Shown piece by piece: positions 61,936 through 64,000 of a stretch of 64,000 nt of DNA (position 1 is the stretch's first letter; each line of letters opens with the position of its first letter). The position numbers and the translations under genes were made by a program. This DNA comes from Rhabdornis inornatus. Its lineage: Eukaryota; Chordata; Aves; Passeriformes; Rhabdornithidae. The stretch covers positions 2,651,920 to 2,715,919 of the forward strand of contig VWZS01008810.1 of assembly GCA_013397075.1 (NCBI GenBank), written 5' to 3'. The notes under the pieces were generated by a model that did not search any database, was not told the origin of the DNA, and worked only from the letters and a program-made list of their open reading frames with translations.

Positions 61936-64000
61936 TAACCTTTGAGGGACTCTTTTCAAAATTAAGAAGAAAATAGACAGAAAAAAACCCAGTTGTGTGA
62001 GCTCAACATAGCTGCATCCTCCTAGCTGCATAGCCTGTGTCACATGGTGCCTTGAGGGAGATGTTAATAATATTGTTGTTTGATTCCCATTTCAGGTGCT
62101 TTACATTTCCAAATATTCCACTAGCCATTCAGCCTGGTGAAAGACAGGAGAAGACTTCATCACATGGAGAACAGGTACCTAAGCCAACAAACCTTCTCCA
62201 TACTTGGAAATGTCTGTATCAATGAGCCTAAATACTCAGTCAAAGCCAGTGTGAACGTATGGATGATGGCACAACTTCTAAGAAGTAGAGGAGAGCAGAT
62301 GGAAAGAAGTCCTTTTTAAATTCTACGGCAGGAACTGTGAGATGGTCTGTGCTTTGACTGAGGAATCCTCATGTCCTCTTCCTCCTTTATTTGTCCCCTT
62401 TAACTAAAAGCAGGGAAACTATTACAGAAAATTAGCTGTTCAAAGACCAGGATGAGCTCAAGTTCTAAAGTCTTCTACACGGAGGATGAGCAAGTATGAC
62501 AAATCAGTCCTGGAATAAAGTAATAGATAATCAGATTTCACTAAGGCAGAATGTGAGACTGATCATTGTCATGCTCTTTAAAGGCAAAGCAATGTCTGGA
62601 AAAACTGCAGAGGAGCAATGATTTCTATTGAGATGACATTAGGAAAAATTAAAAATGCAGACAATAGATAAGAAGTAAAGCCTTTTGTGAAGAGACACAG
62701 TCAGAGATCACAGATGAAAACACTGTTACACTGCTGGTCTAAGACAGCAAAGGGAAGCTATGTGCTTCTTTTAGCTTGTATTGCTATAAAAGCTGTGAAC
62801 TGATAAAATTCTATATGAGATATTAAATTATTGCTGAGGTCAAAAAAGGTACCTTTTTTAATTTTTACTTCATAATCTGAAGTCATCTGTATTTCTTGTT
62901 ATCAGGGGTTAATAACATATTTTTTTTAAATGGCTTAGATTGTTTAGTGACTGTACCAATTCAACCTGCTTCTCTTTGTAGTGTTTCTCTGCTTCTCACA
63001 CTGTACAACTGAGACAGGAAAAAAAATCCCATAGAAGGTGAACACTTTGAAATATCAATCATTTTGAACCCTTAATGCTTTCTTCACCCAACTGTCAGGA
63101 CTATAAAACCACAACTGGATGCAAAAATGGCTATTTTACTTTCCTCAAAAATATTGAAATTGTGCAGTGTAAACTAAACAAATAACTTCACAGAGTCTTT
63201 CAGCTTGTGTGATTCTGAAGCTCTCTATGACTTGTTCTGGTGCCTTTTCTGTATGTGATCTGCTCCTACTAAGTGAACAGCTAAAGGAGGCACCCCTGTT
63301 CCTTCCAGCTAAGTCTGTCATTAGGATTTTGTGGTGATAAATTTAAGACATCCCAAGCTTTAATCAACATTCCATTTTTAATCCCTTCAACTAAATACCC
63401 TAAGCGTTAAACACCATTTCAAACAGTCATGTGCTAGCCACTAAACTGTTCTTGAAAGCTGAATTACAGTATTTGCTTTTGCAAATGCAACCAAATTAAA
63501 TTTTATGGTGACAATAGCTAACATTTTATCTTTTTTAAAGCCTGTTCACAGCAGTCATTCCTATCAAAAGTTTTGCTTCTAAAAAGTGAAAATGCTTGCA
63601 AAAGATTTCAAAGCACAATCCTAACAACACACTCAACAAAATACTGCTTATGCATTTTAAATTTTTTTTTATCCAGATGATGTATTTTTCTCATTCCTCA
63701 TCTTATTTTTTCTTTAAGCTAGAAAATGCAGGCATATGTTTTAAAGTAATTTTTTTTCTAGGAACTATTTTGAGGTTTAAATATAAATTGTTTCCTTTAC
63801 CACCATTGTACATTAAAGTAAATTCTACTGCATTTGAAAACGTCAGCTTTATTTTGTACTGGTATTCAGAATCCTCTCTTTTTCACCAATATTATATAAA
63901 GTTCCTCTGGGAAGATAATGTGTATGATTGCAGCTCTGCCTTGTTAAAATCCATGGCTTTTTATGCAGTCATGTTTTCACCCATGAATTATGCATGAAAA
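61936..64000. other. Unique AT-rich sequence, no gene seen
   Basis: No gene. The 133-codon frame from 63596 to 63997 starts at a TTG, is rich in F, Y and K from T-rich DNA, and shows no domain. It is treated as chance. Confidence 0.5.

Noticed and set aside
63596..63997. 133-codon frame, the longest outside repeats
   Set aside because: Starts at TTG, composition reflects T-rich DNA, no domain or signal features, and a frame of this size is expected by chance in 64 kb.
1..64000. CRISPR arrays, operons, ribosome binding sites, bacterial-type genes
   Set aside because: The repeat content is vertebrate; no regularly spaced direct repeats and no prokaryotic gene organisation are present.
1..64000. 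tRNA, snRNA or rRNA genes
   Set aside because: I scanned by eye for A/B box and cloverleaf-like motifs and found none convincing; a covariance-model search would be decisive.

Overview
The window reads as vertebrate nuclear DNA, almost certainly from a bird. The evidence is the repeat content: five recognisable CR1 LINE copies with the avian type of 3' end (variants of GATTCTGTGATTCT), several LTRs of avian endogenous-retrovirus type, and no L1, Alu or B1/B2 sequence. Two LTR types (ends 47441 and 58836) recall families I associate with neoavian birds; that placement is from memory and less certain. The background is AT-rich and mostly single-copy, as in a gene desert or a very long intron.

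I found no intact protein-coding gene, tRNA, rRNA, snRNA or CRISPR array. Every open frame that resembles a known protein belongs to a decayed CR1 element.

Layout. 1-900: unique sequence. 900-2050: CR1 on the minus strand (reverse transcriptase and C-terminal end). 2552-2900: a second, short minus-strand CR1. 2900-14560: mostly unique, with a perfect 17-bp hairpin (4290-4331), a probable minus-strand LTR (6660-7055), a GGAA microsatellite (10251) and a GC-richer LTR-like patch (12505-12890). 14575-15400: probable plus-strand ERV LTR and leader-like sequence. 15400-30500: unique, with one ancient SINE-like patch at about 25010. 30530-33056: the most complete CR1 ORF2 (plus strand). 33060-41960: unique and very AT-rich, with blocks that look like conserved non-coding sequence. 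41962-42120: an unbroken 159-nt pyrimidine tract containing 17 perfect CTCTT units. 42650-42800: LTR-like promoter and poly(A) module. 46560-47441: GC-rich LTR-like element on the minus strand. 48620-51211: CR1 on the plus strand with an ORF1 remnant, endonuclease and a deleted RT core. 55069-55345: a much older CR1. 56773-58265: CR1 on the minus strand, again without an RT core, directly abutting an LTR (about 58280-58836). 58840-64000: unique with faint ancient repeat traces.

No genes work together here. The functional content visible is transposon wreckage, potential LTR promoters and poly(A) signals, and candidate conserved elements. The oddest observations are the two independent CR1 copies in which endonuclease is joined to the 3' end without the RT core, the long pyrimidine tract and the hairpin triplet. 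I found no convincing new system.
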